Assembly: GCF_900108175.1 (NCBI RefSeq)
Contig: NZ_FNVO01000001.1
Coordinates: 161,662 to 225,661 of the forward strand
Direction of reading: 5' to 3'
Source of the DNA: Thermomonospora echinospora
GTDB lineage: Bacteria > Actinomycetota > Actinomycetes > Streptosporangiales > Streptosporangiaceae
Length of the DNA stretch: 64,000 nucleotides
The notes under the pieces are model-generated. The model did no database searches, was not told where the DNA came from, and saw nothing but the letters and a program-made list of their open reading frames with translations. The translations under genes and the position numbers were made by a program. This document shows, one piece after another, positions 32,095 through 40,939 of the stretch; positions within the stretch are counted from its first letter, which is position 1, and every line of letters begins with the position of its first letter.

Positions 32095-33468
32095 TCAGCG
32101 GGGGCGCCAGGAGGGGGTGTCGGAGCCCCAGGGGGTGACCGGATGAGCCCAGGTGCGGGGACCTCCGCCCAGGTCGATTGGCGGCAGCGCGCGGCGGATG
32201 CCTCCGCTTTCGGCCAGGTACGGGGACGGGTCGAACCCGGCGGCCGCCGCGTCTGGGGCGGCGGGACGGCGCAGCAGCCAGGCGGCGGTCTGGGCCAGGG
32301 ACAGCTCGGCGTGCCATCCGCCGCCCTCGGCGGCTCGGCGGGTGACCGCGCGCATCACCACCGCGGCCAGCAGGTAGCCGGTGCCGTGGTCGAGAGCCTG
32401 GACGGGGAGCGCGCCGGGGGCCGGGTCCCCGCCCGCCTCGGTCACCGCGATCCCGGACGCCGCCTGGACGAGGCTGTCGAATCCCCGCCGGTCCGCCCAC
32501 GGCCCGATGGAACCCCAGGCCGACAGGCAGGCCACGATCAGGCCGGGACGCTCGGCCGCCAGGGCGGCGGGGGACAGCCCGTACCGGTCCAGCGCGCCGG
32601 GCCGGTAGCCGGTGACCACCACGTCGGCGGCGCCGAGCAGCTCCGACAGCCGCGTCCGGCCGGCGGCCTCGTCCAGGTCGAGCAGGGCCGAGCGCTTGCC
32701 CGCGCCGGTCTCCAGGTGCTGGGCGGGGATCTCCGGCAGCCGCGGCGAATCCACCCGCAGCACATCCGCGCCCAGCAGCGCCAGCGTGCGGGTGCCCACC
32801 GGCCCGGCGATGACCCGGGTGAGGTCCAGCACCCGCAGCCCCGCCATCGGTAGCAGCGGCCCGGAGGGGACCGGGCCGAGGGGGCGGGCTGGGGCGTCGC
32901 CGGCGCGGGTCAGCCGCAGCAGCGGCAGCGCGGCCACGTGCGCGCCCTGCGGGTGGGCGGCCCAGGCGGCGGGGGTGCGGACGGCGACGGCCAGGCCGCC
33001 TGCCGCCTGCACCGACGCCTCGACCTCGGCGGCCGAGGCGGCCGCGATCGTCTTCTCCACGGCGGGCACGGGATCGGTGAGCGAGACCTCCAGCCCCAGC
33101 GCCCGCAGCAGCCGGTCGCGGTGGTGCGGGTAGTTGCCGTGGGTGCGCACCCAGCCGTCGGCCGCCCGCCAGAAGCGCGACAGCGGCGCGAACGACGGCT
33201 CGGCCTTCCCGTCCACCCGCAGATGCCGTTCCCCGGCGAACGCCACGGCCACCGCCCGGCTGTCCACCCGGACGGCGGGACGCCCGGCCCCGCGCGCTTC
33301 GGCCAGTTCGGCGGCGGCCAGCGACGCCGCCGCCACGGTCGCCCCCGCCAGTTCGGTGACCGGCAGCCGGGCGGGCAGCGTCACGTCCGGGCCGGTACGG
33401 GCGACCGTGCCCGGCCGCCCGCCCAGGCACGCCCACGCCTCGTCCAGGAACCCCGCCCCACGCCCCAC
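32095..33468 (-). CDS. Class III (CaiB/BaiF) CoA-transferase family protein
   Basis: 457 aa from GTG 33468, set by AGGAGG at 33480-33475. The C-terminal two-thirds carries the family core: MAGLRVLDLTRVIAGPVGTRTLALLGADVLRVD, SALLDLDEAAGRTRL, ADVVVTGYRPGALDRYGL and LDHGTGYLLAAVVMRAV. The N-terminal 180 residues contain a second, weaker half, so it may be an internally duplicated or fused member. The substrate is unknown and the neighbours do not indicate a pathway. Confidence 0.85.
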   Translation of the reverse strand: MGRGAGFLDEAWACLGGRPGTVARTGPDVTLPARLPVTELAGATVAAASLAAAELAEARGAGRPAVRVDSRAVAVAFAGERHLRVDGKAEPSFAPLSRFWRAADGWVRTHGNYPHHRDRLLRALGLEVSLTDPVPAVEKTIAAASAAEVEASVQAAGGLAVAVRTPAAWAAHPQGAHVAALPLLRLTRAGDAPARPLGPVPSGPLLPMAGLRVLDLTRVIAGPVGTRTLALLGADVLRVDSPRLPEIPAQHLETGAGKRSALLDLDEAAGRTRLSELLGAADVVVTGYRPGALDRYGLSPAALAAERPGLIVACLSAWGSIGPWADRRGFDSLVQAASGIAVTEAGGDPAPGALPVQALDHGTGYLLAAVVMRAVTRRAAEGGGWHAELSLAQTAAWLLRRPAAPDAAAAGFDPSPYLAESGGIRRALPPIDLGGGPRTWAHPVTPWGSDTPSWRPR

Positions 33469-33506
33469 CGCAGACCTCCTCGTGTCGCGGGCCGAGGCTA
33501 GCGGGG

Positions 33507-34139
33507 TCAGGCGGTGAGGACGGCGGCGGTCCCGGCGCCGATGAGGGCCAGCGCCCAGACCCGGTCCAGGTCGAGCCAGGCCCGGCGCAGCACGGCCAGG
33601 CCGACGACCTCGTACACCAGCACCGCGATCACCCCGGCCACCGCGAACATGGCCAGGGTGTGCACGCCGGTCACGAAGATCCCCGACATCAGCGCGCTGC
33701 CCTGGGCGTGGCCGAGGCCGTGCGCGTGGCCGGCCACCGGTGCGGAGGCGGTGATCACCGGCAGCAGCATCAGCCCCGCCCCGTGCACCGACGACATCAG
33801 GAACGACCAGCCCGCCAGCTGCCACAGCGACAGCCGCATGCCCACCCAGCGGAAGTGCCGCCGCGACAGCAGCCGCCACAGCCCGAAGCAGGCCAGCGCC
33901 GCGCCGCCGGCGATCGCCACGATCCGGGTGGCCACCACCGACTGCGTCAGCGAGACCAGCACGGCGACCACCCCGACGGAGGCGGCGTGCCCGGCGGCGA
34001 TGGCCGGCAGCGACTCCAGCACCCGGGCGCGGGCGCGCTCCTGCAGGCCGCGGGCGACCGCGAACAGCCAGCCCATGCCCGGGTTGAGGCCGTGGAAGGC
34101 GCCCAGGGCGACCAGCGCCGCCAGCGATCCCTCGGTCAC
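33507..34139 (-). CDS. Polytopic membrane protein with His-rich loop, partner of the SBP56 gene
   Basis: 210 aa, GTG 34139 overlapping the SBP56 stop (GTGA). About six transmembrane helices. An N-terminal AFHGLNPGMGWLFAVARGLQ resembles the HxxxD/NP-type helix of metal or small-molecule permeases such as HupE/UreJ and NiCoT-like proteins, and a loop reads VAGHAHGLGHAQG. Coupling to SBP56 suggests metal supply (perhaps copper) or export of a product; this is inference. Confidence 0.7.
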   Translation of the reverse strand: MTEGSLAALVALGAFHGLNPGMGWLFAVARGLQERARARVLESLPAIAAGHAASVGVVAVLVSLTQSVVATRIVAIAGGAALACFGLWRLLSRRHFRWVGMRLSLWQLAGWSFLMSSVHGAGLMLLPVITASAPVAGHAHGLGHAQGSALMSGIFVTGVHTLAMFAVAGVIAVLVYEVVGLAVLRRAWLDLDRVWALALIGAGTAAVLTA

Positions 34140-35533
34140 GGGTAGCAGTAGGAGTCCGAGGAGGCGTCCCCGCCCTGCAGCCGGGTCTGGTGCGGGCGCA
34201 GCCCCCGGAAGGCGTCGCCGTGCGGGAAGAACCGCTCGTCGAACGTGAAGTCCGCGCCCGAGTCGAGCTTGGCCATCCAGGCACCGACCCCGTCGGGGTA
34301 GAACTGGTCGTCCCAGGACCCGTACAGCGAGTTGGTCACGTAGACCCGCCTGCCGTCCCGGCTGACCTCGACCATCTGCGGGCCGCCGGCCAGCGGCAGG
34401 TCCGGCGCGGCCGGGTGCGGGGTGCGGCCGGTGATGCCGCCGATGCGCACCGACCCCGCCTCGACCGGCTTGAACGGGTCGGACACGTCGTAGCGCTTGA
34501 GCTCGCCGGTGCCCCAGCACGACACGTACAGCCACTGGTCGTCCACCGACAGGTCGATGTCGGTGACCAGTGGCGGGACGGCGCCGAACGGCTGGATGAC
34601 CGGTGGCAGGTCCGCCGGGTCGGCGGGCTCGGCGGGGATCGTGATGACCTTGGTGGCGGCCCAGGCGTCCCCGTCGCGGTGCCACAGCCACACCGACGCC
34701 GACAGGTCCTCCACGTTGACGACCACGCCGGCGAAGCCGTACTGCTTGGTCGGGTCGTGGGCGGGGCGCAGCTCCAGCACCATCTGGTGCTCGTCGCCGA
34801 GGTCCACGGTCTGGACGTGGCGGCGCTTGCGCAGGTCCCAGAAGTGCAGCGCGTGCCCGTACTTGCGGCCGAGCAGCAGCTCGCCGACCACCCCGTCCTC
34901 GACCATCGACGGGGTGCCCCACTCGGAGGTGATCAGCACGTCGTGGGCGATGTGCCACCAGGCGTCGTAGGCGAGGTACTGCGGGCCCCGGTCGACCTCC
35001 CAGCGGCCGAGCACCTCGAAGGAGGTGTGGTCCAGCAGCGCGATGCCGCCCGGCCCGTCCTCGCCGTTCGCGCCGCCGAGCGCGGTCAGGTAGAGCCCCT
35101 CGGGGCCGCAGTGCACGGTGTGCGGGCGCGAGTAGCCGGCGCGCTTGGCCAGCTCGTCGGCCTCCAGCACCTTGACGATCTGCGGGCTGGTGGGCTGCTC
35201 CTTGGTGTCGATGACGTAGACCCGTGAGGAGCGCAGGCCCGGCACGATCAGGTAGCGCCGCTCGACGTGCGGGTGCGGCGCGTACGGGCACAGGGCGCTG
35301 GAGCAGGCGTTCCAGCCGAAGTGGTGCAGCTCGTCGCCGGTGTGGGGGAGCTCGGTCCAGCCGACCACCTCGCCGTAGGAGCCCGAGCCGGGGTCGGTGT
35401 CCAGCACGGCGATGGCGTCCGGTTTGGTGGCCGAACGGTCGAAGGCGGCGACGTAGGCGAGCTTCTCGGGTGGGGCGCTCGCCGCGTCACGGGGCGAGGG
35501 ATAGAAGGTGGGGTCCGGCTTCCACAGGGCCAT
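34136..35533 (-). CDS. Selenium-binding protein SBP56 / methanethiol oxidase family
   Basis: 465 aa, ATG start with CAGGAGG upstream. Full-length seven-bladed SBP56 family protein: HHFGWNACSSALC, RPHTVHCGPEGLY, ITSEWGTPSMVEDG, GYSRPHTVH and the C-terminal HQTRLQGGDASSDSYCYP are characteristic. Members in Hyphomicrobium and humans oxidise methanethiol to formaldehyde, H2S and H2O2. No signal peptide, so cytoplasmic. It is translationally coupled to a membrane protein and next to a sulfite-oxidase-like gene, suggesting organosulfur oxidation. Confidence 0.92.
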   Translation of the reverse strand: MALWKPDPTFYPSPRDAASAPPEKLAYVAAFDRSATKPDAIAVLDTDPGSGSYGEVVGWTELPHTGDELHHFGWNACSSALCPYAPHPHVERRYLIVPGLRSSRVYVIDTKEQPTSPQIVKVLEADELAKRAGYSRPHTVHCGPEGLYLTALGGANGEDGPGGIALLDHTSFEVLGRWEVDRGPQYLAYDAWWHIAHDVLITSEWGTPSMVEDGVVGELLLGRKYGHALHFWDLRKRRHVQTVDLGDEHQMVLELRPAHDPTKQYGFAGVVVNVEDLSASVWLWHRDGDAWAATKVITIPAEPADPADLPPVIQPFGAVPPLVTDIDLSVDDQWLYVSCWGTGELKRYDVSDPFKPVEAGSVRIGGITGRTPHPAAPDLPLAGGPQMVEVSRDGRRVYVTNSLYGSWDDQFYPDGVGAWMAKLDSGADFTFDERFFPHGDAFRGLRPHQTRLQGGDASSDSYCYP

Positions 35534-35583
35534 ACGGGGATCCTCCTGGTGTCCGCTGCGCCGTCACGTGGAGTTACTATCCG

Positions 35584-36843
35584 TCAGACTAGTGTGACGG
35601 GATGTCGCGCCACGGCGTCGAAGAGATAGCCGAGAGTGTTGTGCGGAGTGGCGTCCGGCTGGGTGGCGCCGGTCTCGTCGGTGGCGCGCGCCAGCAACTG
35701 GTACGAGCCCGGACCCGGACATCGCCAGCGGTATTCCCACAGCGTCCAGCCGTGCGCCGGGCGCGGGCCGCGCAGCCGTGCCCGGTGCCAGGTCGCGCCG
35801 CCGTCCACGCTGACCTCGACCTGCCGGATCCGGCCGTTGCCGGACCAGGAGCGGCCGTGCAGCACCCGCTCGCTCCGGGCGGGCAGTCGCGCGTCCCAGG
35901 GCAGCTCGAAGGCGCTCTTGACGCCCATCCGGGTCAGCGGGGCGCTGCCCTCGGGCGGATGGCCGGCGCCGAACAGCCGGTAGTAGCGGGTGTTCCAGGG
36001 CGAGAACAGCGGCTGGTCGGAGACCTCGATGTCGCCGACCCACTTGACGGAGGCGATGCCCACCCAGGACGGCACCACGACCCGGACCGGGAAGCCGTGG
36101 TCGGGCGGCAGCGGCCGGCCGTTCATCTCGTACGCCAGTAGCACGTCCTTGAGGGCCTTGGCCACCGGCAGCGGGCGCCGCACCCGGCCCATGTTCTCGC
36201 CCTTGTCGACGTAGTCGGCGTCGAGGCCGCGCGGCATGACGTCCACGGCCTGCGGGGTGATCCCGGCACGTTCCAACACGGCCGAAAGCCGCACGCCGCG
36301 CCAGCGGGCGACGCCGGCGGCGCCCAGCTTCCAGGGCGTGCCGGAGACCTGCTGCCCCTGCTGGGAGGCGAACAGGCTGCGGCCGTTGCCGGTGCACTCG
36401 ATGAAGGCGGTGAGGGTCTCGGCGCGCATCGCCAGCAGGTCCTCGTAGCCGAACTCGACCGGGGCGTCCAGCGTGGGGGAGCCGCGCAGGCCGCTGCCCC
36501 ACAGCTTGAGCCGCCAGGTGCGCACGTCGATCTCGGGGGTGGCGACGTGGTTGCGGACGAAGAACCGGTCCGCGGGGGTCAGGTACCCCTGCCCGCGCAT
36601 CGCCTCCCAGCGCATCTCGGCATTGGTGCCGTGGTTGATGAACAGCTCGGGCGGCAGCGGCTTGACGATGGGAGAGGCGGCGGCGCGGGCGGGGTCGGCC
36701 GGGGCGAAGGGCGCGGCGGTCATCGCCAGGCCCGCGCCGGCGGAGGCGCGCAGCAGCCTCCGGCGGGTCAGGGGTGGCAGCTCCCGCCACTGGCGCGATC
36801 GGACGCGTTCGTACGCGGCCTCGTCGGTGAGGTCGTCCTCCAT
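35584..36843 (-). CDS. Tat-exported sulfite-oxidase-family molybdoenzyme
   Basis: 419 aa from ATG 36843. Twin-arginine signal near residues 27-45 (TRRRLLRASAGAGLAMTAA). The Mo-pterin domain has the Mo-ligating cysteine C150 in TAFIECTGNGRS and RFFVRNHVATPEID. The C-terminal dimerisation domain begins near residue 300 (TRMGVKSAFELPWDARLPA; WSGNGRIRQVEVSVDGGATW). No heme domain, as in SorA- or YedY-like enzymes. Its neighbour SBP56 could make reduced sulfur that ends as sulfite; MoxR/VWA/XdhC molybdoenzyme factors are divergent from it. Confidence 0.9.
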   Translation of the reverse strand: MEDDLTDEAAYERVRSRQWRELPPLTRRRLLRASAGAGLAMTAAPFAPADPARAAASPIVKPLPPELFINHGTNAEMRWEAMRGQGYLTPADRFFVRNHVATPEIDVRTWRLKLWGSGLRGSPTLDAPVEFGYEDLLAMRAETLTAFIECTGNGRSLFASQQGQQVSGTPWKLGAAGVARWRGVRLSAVLERAGITPQAVDVMPRGLDADYVDKGENMGRVRRPLPVAKALKDVLLAYEMNGRPLPPDHGFPVRVVVPSWVGIASVKWVGDIEVSDQPLFSPWNTRYYRLFGAGHPPEGSAPLTRMGVKSAFELPWDARLPARSERVLHGRSWSGNGRIRQVEVSVDGGATWHRARLRGPRPAHGWTLWEYRWRCPGPGSYQLLARATDETGATQPDATPHNTLGYLFDAVARHPVTLV

Positions 36844-36950
36844 GGCCCCGATGATGCTCCTGACCTCCTCTATTGTCAATTGATTAGGTAGGTAAAGTAG
36901 GGAGATTGTTGAACATTCCGCTGTCCCGGCCCGGTCAGTAGCCTGGACGT
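36844..36950. promoter_or_regulatory. AT-rich divergent promoter region, sulfite oxidase / moxR
   Basis: 107 nt with an AT-rich core (36870-36910) unusual for this genome. It contains the palindrome TCAATTGA (36876-36883) and, for the plus strand, TAGCCT (36939-36944) 6 nt before the moxR GTG with no Shine-Dalgarno sequence, hence a likely leaderless moxR. On the minus strand TTGACA (36882-36877) and GAGGAGG lie before the oxidase. Confidence 0.45.
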
Positions 36951-37865
36951 GTGACGCAGAACGCGGCGAACCGGGCGTCCGATATCGGCTCGCCCCAGGA
37001 GCTGGCCCGCCTGCTGGACTCCTGCGGCTACCTGACCGACGACGGCCTGGCCACCGCCGCCTACCTGGCCCTGCGGATGCGCCGCCCGCTGTTCCTGGAG
37101 GGCGAGGCGGGCGTCGGCAAGACCGCGCTGGCCAAGTCCCTGGCCCAGGTGCTCGACACACCGCTGATCCGCCTGCAGTGCTACGAGGGCCTGGACGCCG
37201 CGCAGGCCCTCTACGACTGGGACTTCCCCCGCCAACTGCTGCACCTGCGCACGGCCGAGGCAGCGGGCGTCACCGACGTGGCACGCCTGGAGTCGGAGCT
37301 GTACGACCGGCGCTTCCTGATCGCCCGGCCCCTGCTGCGGGCCCTGGAGACCTCCACCGCGCAGCGGCCCAGCGTGTTGCTGGTGGACGAGGTCGACCGT
37401 GCCGACGACGAGTTCGAGGCGTTCCTGCTGGAGGTGCTGTCGGACTTCACGATCTCGATCCCGGAGCTGGGCACGGTGCGCGCCGCCGAGCCCCCCGTGG
37501 TCGTGCTGACCTCCAACCGCACCCGCGAGGTGCACGACGCGCTCAAGCGCCGCTGCCTCTATCACTGGCTGGAGCACCCCTCCTACGAGCGGGAGGTGGC
37601 CATCATCCGGCGGCGGCTGCCGCAGGCCGACCGGCGGCTGGCCGGGCAGGTCGCCCGGGCCGCGCAGCGGCTGCGCGCCGAGGACCTGCTCAAGCCGCCC
37701 GGCGTGGCCGAGAGCCTGGACTGGACCGAGGCCCTGGTCGCGCTGGGCGCCCGCGACCTGGACCCGGCGACCGCCGCCGTCACGCTCGGCGCCGTCCTGA
37801 AGTACCGCGAGGACCAGCAGCGCGTGACCGCCCGCGGCCTGGACGCCCTCCTCAACGGGGGCTGA
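36951..37865 (+). CDS. MoxR-family AAA ATPase (CoxD-like)
   Basis: 304 aa. Walker A LEGEAGVGKTALAKSL (about residue 47), Walker B SVLLVDEVDRADDEFEAFLLE, sensor 1 VVVLTSNRTREVHDALKRRC, sensor 2 region ALVALGARDLDPATAA. MoxR ATPases paired with a VWA protein remodel metalloenzymes; CoxD with CoxE does this for the Mo-Cu centre of CO dehydrogenase. The gene order moxR-VWA-xdhC here fits maturation of a molybdenum hydroxylase. Confidence 0.93.
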   Translation: MTQNAANRASDIGSPQELARLLDSCGYLTDDGLATAAYLALRMRRPLFLEGEAGVGKTALAKSLAQVLDTPLIRLQCYEGLDAAQALYDWDFPRQLLHLRTAEAAGVTDVARLESELYDRRFLIARPLLRALETSTAQRPSVLLVDEVDRADDEFEAFLLEVLSDFTISIPELGTVRAAEPPVVVLTSNRTREVHDALKRRCLYHWLEHPSYEREVAIIRRRLPQADRRLAGQVARAAQRLRAEDLLKPPGVAESLDWTEALVALGARDLDPATAAVTLGAVLKYREDQQRVTARGLDALLNGG

Positions 37866-37870
37866 CCGCC

Positions 37871-38983
37871 GTGCGCAGCGTCACCGAGACGATCGTGGGC
37901 TTCGCCCGCACGGTGCGGGCCGCCGGGGTCGGCGCGGACCCGGAACGGGTACAGACGATGGTGCGCGCCCTGGACCACCTCGACGTCCTCGACCCGTCCG
38001 ACGTCTACTGGGCCGGACGGCTCACGCTGTGCTCCGACCCGGCCGACCTGCCGCGCTACGACCGCTGCTTCGCCGCCTACTTCTCCGGGCAGACCGCCCG
38101 CACCGTCCGCCGCCCCCCGCCCGTGACGGTCACCCGGACCCTCGCCCTCCCGGCCGCACCGCGCGAGGACGGCGAGGACGGCGAGCGCGCCGACCCGCGC
38201 ACGGCCACCTCCAGCGCCGCCGAGGTGCTGCGGCACCGCGACGTCGCCCGGCTCGGCGCCGCCGAGCGGGCCGAGGTCAACCGGCTGATCGCGCTACTGG
38301 AGGCGGGCGCCGAACGCCGCCGCTCCCGCCGCCTCGCGCCCGCCCCGTCCGGCCGCCTGGACCCGCACCGCACGGTCCGGGAGGTGCTGCGGCACGGCGG
38401 CGAGGTCTCCCGGCTGCGGCACCGCGCGCACCGCACCCGGCCGCGCCGGGTGGTGCTGCTGGTCGACGTGAGCGGCTCCATGGCGCCGTACGCCGACGCG
38501 CTGCTGCGGTTCGCGCACGCCGCCGTGCGCTCCGGCGGCCGCACCACCGAGGCGTTCAGCGCCGGGACCCGGCTGACCCGGCTGACCCGCGAGCTGCGGC
38601 ACCGCGACCCCGACACGGCCATGGCCGCGGTCTCGCAGGCCATCCCGGACTGGAGCGGCGGCACCCGGCTCGGCGAGGAGCTCAAGGAGTTCCTCGACCG
38701 CTTCGGGCAGCGCGGCCTGGCCCGGGGCGCGATCGTGGTGATCGCCTCCGACGGCTGGGAACGCGGCGACGCGTCCCTGCTCGGCGCGCAGATGGCGCGG
38801 CTGCGGCGGCTGGCGCACCGGGTGGTGTGGGCCAACCCGCACAAGGCGCGGCCCGGGTACCAGCCGCTGACGGCCGGGATGACGGCGGCGCTGCCGCATG
38901 TGGACCACTTCGTGGCCGGGCACAGCCTGGCCGCGCTGGAGGAACTGGCCCAGATCCTGAAGGCGGGGGATGCACGTGCGTGA
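37871..38983 (+). CDS. VWA-domain protein (CoxE-like)
   Basis: 370 aa from GTG 37871, 5 nt after moxR. The C-terminal VWA fold has the MIDAS motif D199-V-S-G-S-M, a Thr in GTRL and a final Asp in ASDGWERGD. The N-terminal part (ETIVGFARTVRAAGVGADPERVQTMVRALDHL) and an Arg-rich middle (AERRRSRRLAPAPSG; RLRHRAHRTRPRR) match the CoxE family. Expected to act with MoxR on the hydroxylase. It overlaps xdhC by 14 nt. Confidence 0.92.
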   Translation: MRSVTETIVGFARTVRAAGVGADPERVQTMVRALDHLDVLDPSDVYWAGRLTLCSDPADLPRYDRCFAAYFSGQTARTVRRPPPVTVTRTLALPAAPREDGEDGERADPRTATSSAAEVLRHRDVARLGAAERAEVNRLIALLEAGAERRRSRRLAPAPSGRLDPHRTVREVLRHGGEVSRLRHRAHRTRPRRVVLLVDVSGSMAPYADALLRFAHAAVRSGGRTTEAFSAGTRLTRLTRELRHRDPDTAMAAVSQAIPDWSGGTRLGEELKEFLDRFGQRGLARGAIVVIASDGWERGDASLLGAQMARLRRLAHRVVWANPHKARPGYQPLTAGMTAALPHVDHFVAGHSLAALEELAQILKAGDARA

Positions 38984-40094
38984 CGTGCTCGGCGACATCG
39001 TCCGGTGGTACGCGGCGGGCGAGACGTTCGGCCTGGCCACGGTGGTGGAGACCTTCCGCAGCGCGCCCCGGCCGCCCGGGGCGGCGATGGCGGTCTCGGC
39101 CGGCGGCGAGGCGGCCGGCAGTGTGTCCGGCGGATGCGTCGAGGGCGCGGTGTACGAGCTGGCCCGCGAGGTGATCGAGACCGGGCGGCCGCAGCGGGCG
39201 CGCTACGGGGTCAGCGACGACGACGCGTTCGCGGTCGGCCTGACCTGCGGCGGCATCATCGACGTCTGGGTCGAGCCGGTCGGCCCGCGGACGTTCCCGC
39301 AGTTCGGCGAGGTGGCTGCCGCGATCGAGGCGCACCGGCCGGTGGCGGTGGCCACGGTGGTGGCGGGGCCGGGCGTCCTGGGCGCCCGCCGGGTGATCTG
39401 GCCCGATCACGCGGCCGGCTCCCTGGCGCCGGGGGAGTCCTACTCCGAGCGGCTGGACGCGGCGGTGGACGACGACGCGCGCGGGATGCTCGCCCAGGGG
39501 CTGACCGGGTCACGGCACTACGGGCCGCGGGGCGAGCGGCGGCTGGACGACCTGACGGTGTTCGTCCAGTCGTTCGCGCCGCCGCCCAGGCTGCTGGTGT
39601 TCGGCGCGATCGACTTCGCCGCCGCCGTCGCCCGGATCGGCAAGTTCCTCGGCCACCACGTGACGGTCTGCGACGCCCGGCCGGTGTTCGCCACCGCCAA
39701 GCGGTTCCCCGACGCCGACGAGGTCGTGGTCAAGTGGCCGCACAAGTTCCTCAGCGAGATCGAGGTGGACGAGCGGACCGCCATCTGCGTGCTCACCCAC
39801 GACCCCAAGTTCGACGTGCCGCTGCTGGAGGTCGCGCTGCGCACCCCCGCCGGCTACATCGGGGCGATGGGCTCGCGCCGCACCCACGCCGACCGGCTCG
39901 CCCGGCTCCGCGAGGCCGGGCTGGGCGAGGCCGAGCTGGCCCGGCTGCGCTCGCCGATCGGCCTGGACCTGGGCGCCCGCACCCCGGAGGAGACGGCCGT
40001 GTCGATCGCGGCCGAGCTGATCCAGCTCCGCTGGGGCGGCTCCGGCCGCCCGCTGACCACCACCACCGGCCGCATCCACGGCGATCACGACTGA
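38970..40094 (+). CDS. xdhC: XdhC/CoxF-family molybdenum-cofactor maturation protein
   Basis: 374 aa. N-terminal XdhC/CoxI domain with GSVSGGCVEGAVYELAREV (conserved Cys), then a C-terminal Rossmann domain with LLVFGAIDFAAAVARIGKFLGHHVTVCDARPVFA, CVLTHDPKFDVPLLEVAL and YIGAMGSRRTHADRLARLREAG. XdhC binds and sulfurates Moco before insertion into xanthine dehydrogenase. It is co-transcribed with moxR and the VWA gene, but 18 kb from the coxMSL-like genes. Confidence 0.93.
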   Translation: MHVRDVLGDIVRWYAAGETFGLATVVETFRSAPRPPGAAMAVSAGGEAAGSVSGGCVEGAVYELAREVIETGRPQRARYGVSDDDAFAVGLTCGGIIDVWVEPVGPRTFPQFGEVAAAIEAHRPVAVATVVAGPGVLGARRVIWPDHAAGSLAPGESYSERLDAAVDDDARGMLAQGLTGSRHYGPRGERRLDDLTVFVQSFAPPPRLLVFGAIDFAAAVARIGKFLGHHVTVCDARPVFATAKRFPDADEVVVKWPHKFLSEIEVDERTAICVLTHDPKFDVPLLEVALRTPAGYIGAMGSRRTHADRLARLREAGLGEAELARLRSPIGLDLGARTPEETAVSIAAELIQLRWGGSGRPLTTTTGRIHGDHD

Positions 40095-40153
40095 CCGCCA
40101 GTCCCGTCCGGCCCCCGGCGGCGGCCCCCGCTGACGGCCCGTCCTCGTCCGCC

Positions 40154-40939
40154 TCAGGCGTCCCGGCGCCGCAGCACCAGGTACCCCCCGACAAGCGCGG
40201 CGGCCGTCCAGCACAGCAGGACGGCCAGCCCGGCCGCCGGGCCCAGCGGATCCCGCAACAGCACTCCCCGCCCTCCGGTCTGCAGCATCGCGATCCCGGC
40301 CTGGTCGGGCAGGTACCGGGAGACGGCGCGGAGCCCGGGGGCGTTGCCGAGCCCCTGCGAGCCCAGGAACAGCAGCGGCAGCAGGATCGCCATCGCCCGC
40401 GCCGAGCCGCGCAGCAGGGTCGTCACCCCGACCGCGAAGAGGCTCATCAGGGTCAGGTAGACGGCCGCACCCAGCGTCGCGCGCAGCGCGCCCTCCCCGC
40501 CCAGCTCCGTGCCGTGCGGCCCGAGCGCCGCCTGCGCCGCGAAAAAGGCGGCGAACGCGGTCAGCAGGCAGACCGGCAGGGCGGCCGCCGCGACCGCCAG
40601 CACCTTGGCGCCGTAGAACAGCCCGCGCCGGGGAACCGCGGCCAGTGAGGCACGGATGGTCCCGCCGCCGTGCCCTCCGTACTCGGTGCCGACCGCCAGC
40701 ACCCCGAACACCACCACGGCGAGCTGGCCGAGGGCCACTCCGTAAAAGCCCACGGCGGTGGGGTCGAAGCCACTGCGCTGATCGGCCGGCAGACTCTCCC
40801 AACGAGTGCTGAACGACCGCCCGGCCAGCACGCCGAGCCCCACGCTCAGCGCGAACGCCGACGACAGCGCCCAGTGGCTCGACCGCAGGGTCCGCAGCTT
40901 GATCCATTCGGCGGCGAACGCCGGGCCGAGGGCGGTCAC
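40154..40939 (-). CDS. ABC-2 type transporter permease
   Basis: 261 aa, GTG 40939 overlapping the ATPase stop (GTGA). About six transmembrane helices in ABC-2 arrangement (WALSSAFALSVGLGVLAG; AVVVFGVLAVGTEYGGHGGGTIRASLAAVP; a terminal LAVLLCWTAAALVGGYLVLRRRDA). With the upstream ATPase it forms an exporter of unknown substrate. Its regulator is probably the divergent two-component system. Confidence 0.88.
   Translation of the reverse strand: MTALGPAFAAEWIKLRTLRSSHWALSSAFALSVGLGVLAGRSFSTRWESLPADQRSGFDPTAVGFYGVALGQLAVVVFGVLAVGTEYGGHGGGTIRASLAAVPRRGLFYGAKVLAVAAAALPVCLLTAFAAFFAAQAALGPHGTELGGEGALRATLGAAVYLTLMSLFAVGVTTLLRGSARAMAILLPLLFLGSQGLGNAPGLRAVSRYLPDQAGIAMLQTGGRGVLLRDPLGPAAGLAVLLCWTAAALVGGYLVLRRRDA

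Noticed and set aside
32006-33436. Alternative 476-codon minus frame over the CoA-transferase gene
   Set aside because: Gly/Arg-rich shadow; the frame starting at 33468 has the CaiB motifs and a perfect ribosome binding site.
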